Shown in pieces: positions 4,806 to 6,360 of a stretch of 6,360 nucleotides of DNA. A program made the translations under genes and the position numbers. This stretch comes from Methanomethylovorans sp. PtaU1.Bin073 (GTDB taxonomy: Archaea > Halobacteriota > Methanosarcinia > Methanosarcinales > Methanosarcinaceae): the NCBI GenBank assembly GCA_002067265.1, contig MVQW01000100.1:1-6360 (forward strand). The letters run 5' to 3'. The notes under the pieces were generated by a model, which searched no databases, was not told the DNA's origin, and worked only from the letters and a program-made list of their open reading frames with translations. Positions within the stretch are counted from its first letter, which is position 1. Every line of letters begins with the position of its first letter.

Positions 4806-4835
4806 TATAGGAGCACCAGATTTTCAATCCGGAAC

Positions 4836-4862
4836 AAAGCACAATAATCAACTTTGTGCTTT
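4836..4862 (+). terminator. Stem-loop after the acyltransferase gene
   Basis: AAAGCACAA (4836-4844) pairs perfectly with TTGTGCTTT (4854-4862) around a 9-base loop, 30 bases after the stop codon. No T run follows on either strand, so it may be a 3'-end stabiliser or a weak terminator. The rest of 4806-4981 is AT-rich and holds nothing else I can identify. Confidence 0.4.
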
Positions 4863-4980
4863 ATGAAAAGTAATAAGCACCGAATTAATCCTATTTTGAA
4901 GTATTAAGTCAAACTAAAATAGAGGATAGCTTTTCTACAAAGTTAAATCAATAATTTTTGAATACAATAAACTATAGACA

Positions 4981-5018
4981 TATAATAAAAATAAGGAAGT
5001 ATAGAAAAAATCACTTCC
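4981..5018 (-). terminator. Terminator of the iron-sulfur protein gene
   Basis: GGAAGT (4995-5000) pairs with ACTTCC (5013-5018), enclosing a 12-base loop that includes the TGA stop. On the minus strand it is followed by TTATTTTTATTATA. The loop also contains a run of six T. Confidence 0.6.
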
Positions 5019-6105
5019 CCAGCACGCTCTCAGCCAGCAGCACTGAGATATCCTTCATATTCAGTTCTTCGTTGCGTTCCTTGCAGACGCCTTCGGTGTG
5101 GTGCATGCAGAACGGACAATATGAGACAAGAGTGTCCGAGACCTCCCTGTACCTGTTGACAGCCATCATTGCGATATCTCCTGAAATCTGGGGGAAATTG
5201 GGTTTAAGACCACCCGGACCACCGCAGCACCGCGTCTTGCCATCGAACAGCTCGATGACCTCTACACCGATGGTTTTGAGGATGTCTCTGGGCACGCCTG
5301 AAAGATGGCGTATGGGACAGGCATCCCTGATACCCACGGTACGGTTCAGCTTTTGAGGCTTCAGTTTTCCTTCGTTCAGAAGTTCCTTGAACACATTTAT
5401 AGTAAGCTCCACTTCAAACGCCGGTGGTCTGCACAGTTCGGTATACGAATCCCTTATGCTGTGATAGCATCCTGGACAGGAGACCAGCAGCTTTTTCACA
5501 CCCAGGGACTCGATGTATTCCATATACTTCTCGCCATGCGCTGCAACCTCATCCAGATGACCGCTATCGATAAGGAAAATGCCGCAGCATTTCTCTTCTT
5601 TCAGTATCATGGGCTTAATGCCAGCCTTATTAAGCAACCTGATGGTGGCCTGTGCAATTTCCGGATGGCTATAAGCTACCCAGCACCCAGCCATATAGGC
5701 TACATCTGAGCTTTCAACAATATCAAGGTCCGATGTCACCCATGAAAATCTCATAGCAGGGTCCTTACCTCCGGGACTGTTCTTCTCCAGAATGTTCTTT
5801 GAGATCAGAGTCGTCTTTGCAGGCTCCCTGCCCTGCTCTGCCAGAAGCTGGCGCTCGTACTGAATGATCTTCGTGATAGGAATATCCACAGGACACACAT
5901 CATCACATGCACCGCACCGAGTTGAGAGATATATGTTCTTGAACTCATCCTCTCCCAGCTCCTCCCCTGCAAGTATCTTTGACAAAGACTGGATCTTGCC
6001 CTGAGGAGTATAGATGTTGCCTGCTGTGACCATATTCACAGGGCACACGTCCCAGCATTTCTTACAATCGATACACAGATCAGCCAGTTCCTGTAATTTA
6101 TCCAT
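5011..6105 (-). CDS. HdrD/GlpC-like iron-sulfur protein with two CCG domains
   Basis: The product has 364 residues from the ATG at 6103-6105. Longer readings upstream would start at a TTG or ATG inside the neighbouring gene. The chosen ATG has AGGG at 6114-6117, eight bases upstream, and lies 4 bases after that gene's TGA. Residues 11-22 hold a complete ferredoxin motif, CIDCKKCWDVCP. The second, STRCGACDDVCP (61-72), has Ser61 where the first Cys is expected, leaving Cys64, 67 and 71. CCG domain 1 has Cys141, CC173-174 and CPGC 210-213. CCG domain 2 has Cys263, CC293-294 and CPFC 330-333. CCG domains hold the unusual [4Fe-4S] site of heterodisulfide reductase HdrB/HdrD and occur in GlpC, GlcF and LldE-type oxidoreductases. 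The protein is soluble, with no membrane segment. It probably passes electrons for a disulfide or 2-hydroxyacid redox enzyme. It is shorter than typical HdrD (about 400 residues), so I do not call it HdrD. Confidence 0.82.
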   Translation of the reverse strand: MDKLQELADLCIDCKKCWDVCPVNMVTAGNIYTPQGKIQSLSKILAGEELGEDEFKNIYLSTRCGACDDVCPVDIPITKIIQYERQLLAEQGREPAKTTLISKNILEKNSPGGKDPAMRFSWVTSDLDIVESSDVAYMAGCWVAYSHPEIAQATIRLLNKAGIKPMILKEEKCCGIFLIDSGHLDEVAAHGEKYMEYIESLGVKKLLVSCPGCYHSIRDSYTELCRPPAFEVELTINVFKELLNEGKLKPQKLNRTVGIRDACPIRHLSGVPRDILKTIGVEVIELFDGKTRCCGGPGGLKPNFPQISGDIAMMAVNRYREVSDTLVSYCPFCMHHTEGVCKERNEELNMKDISVLLAESVLGK

Positions 6106-6109
6106 TTGA

Positions 6110-6360
6110 TCATCCCTGTTTCCAGAAATCCTTATCCCTGTCTTCATCCACTTCAAGTATTAACTCTTCGGGATAAGGCAATAGCAGTGTATGATATGCA
6201 GGATCCTTGCCAGACATGATGAGATTCAGCTTCAGCAATTCCAGAACGGTACTGAAGCAGACCTTGTTCTGCTCGTAACGGCCAAGGACAGCCTCGAAGA
6301 ACAGATGTTCCTTTTCAGACAGATCAGATGCTACCGACTGGAACATTGCCCTTGCAGCCT
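6110..6360 (-). CDS. Unassigned protein, C-terminal part (5' end outside window)
   Basis: The minus-strand frame is open to the window edge and ends in TGA at 6110-6112. An internal ATG at 6344-6346 exists, but the codons before it (reading AARA) continue in frame without a stop and there is no ribosome binding site, so the gene most likely starts outside. About 82 residues are visible: a helical stretch, SEKEHLFFEAVLGRYEQ then FSTVLELLKLNLIMSG, followed by LLLPYPEELILEVDEDRD and a charged tail. Only one Cys is present and no cofactor motif. Its stop lies 4 bases before the start of the iron-sulfur protein gene, so the two are translationally coupled and probably work together. I do not recognise the family. 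Confidence 0.6.
   Translation of the reverse strand, partial: AARAMFQSVASDLSEKEHLFFEAVLGRYEQNKVCFSTVLELLKLNLIMSGKDPAYHTLLLPYPEELILEVDEDRDKDFWKQG

Noticed and set aside
4814..4832. A tRNA anticodon-arm-like segment: the minus strand has a loop TTGAAAA with a 5-bp stem, as in tRNA-Phe.
   Set aside because: No D arm, T arm or acceptor stem can be found around it on either strand. Archaeal tRNA-Phe loops also usually differ. Taken as chance, not as a tRNA or an attachment site.
4958..5709. Two overlapping plus-strand frames opposite the iron-sulfur protein.
   Set aside because: Both are antisense to the CCG-domain gene and have no domain signs of their own.

Overview
The window reads as chromosome of a methylotrophic methanogen of the Methanosarcinales (Methanosarcina, Methanolobus or a relative). 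The reasons are an F420H2-dehydrogenase-type FpoB protein, a diphthine-ammonia ligase of archaeal type, an HdrD-like CCG-domain iron-sulfur protein, archaeal TATA boxes about 25 bases before the expected transcript starts, and GGAGG-type ribosome binding sites. The genus is inference.

Layout from left to right. Bases 1-408 hold the 3' end of a diphthine-ammonia ligase gene (+). A 278-base gap follows, with a good TATA box and a leader RNA (596-669) that can fold into a three-stem junction just before the Shine-Dalgarno of a secreted SdrD-B-like surface protein (687-1502, +). That gene ends at a clear hairpin terminator. A second gap of about 290 bases carries two perfect 9-bp inverted repeats around a TATA box, leading to a small HEPN-like helical protein (1792-2229, +). 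Three minus-strand units follow. The first two are a MarR regulator (2301-2774) and, upstream of it, a complete stand-alone fpoB-like gene (2958-3488). Both promoters carry the same dyad, TTGTT-N5-AACAA, over the predicted start site. The fpoB promoter has a second perfect copy 42 bp away on the other side of the TATA box. Next comes an AT-rich, probably acquired, membrane acyltransferase (3780-4805, +) that appears to be leaderless. The right end holds a translationally coupled minus-strand pair: an unassigned partial gene (6110-6360) followed by an HdrD/GlpC-like iron-sulfur protein (5011-6105).

The most coherent candidate system is the MarR and orphan-fpoB pair. The simplest reading is that the MarR protein represses itself and a spare copy of the N2-cluster subunit of the Fpo complex. 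The second point of interest is the structured leader of the secreted protein, which contains a CU-rich segment able to pair either inside the leader or with the ribosome binding site. No rRNA, tRNA, CRISPR array or insertion sequence was found.
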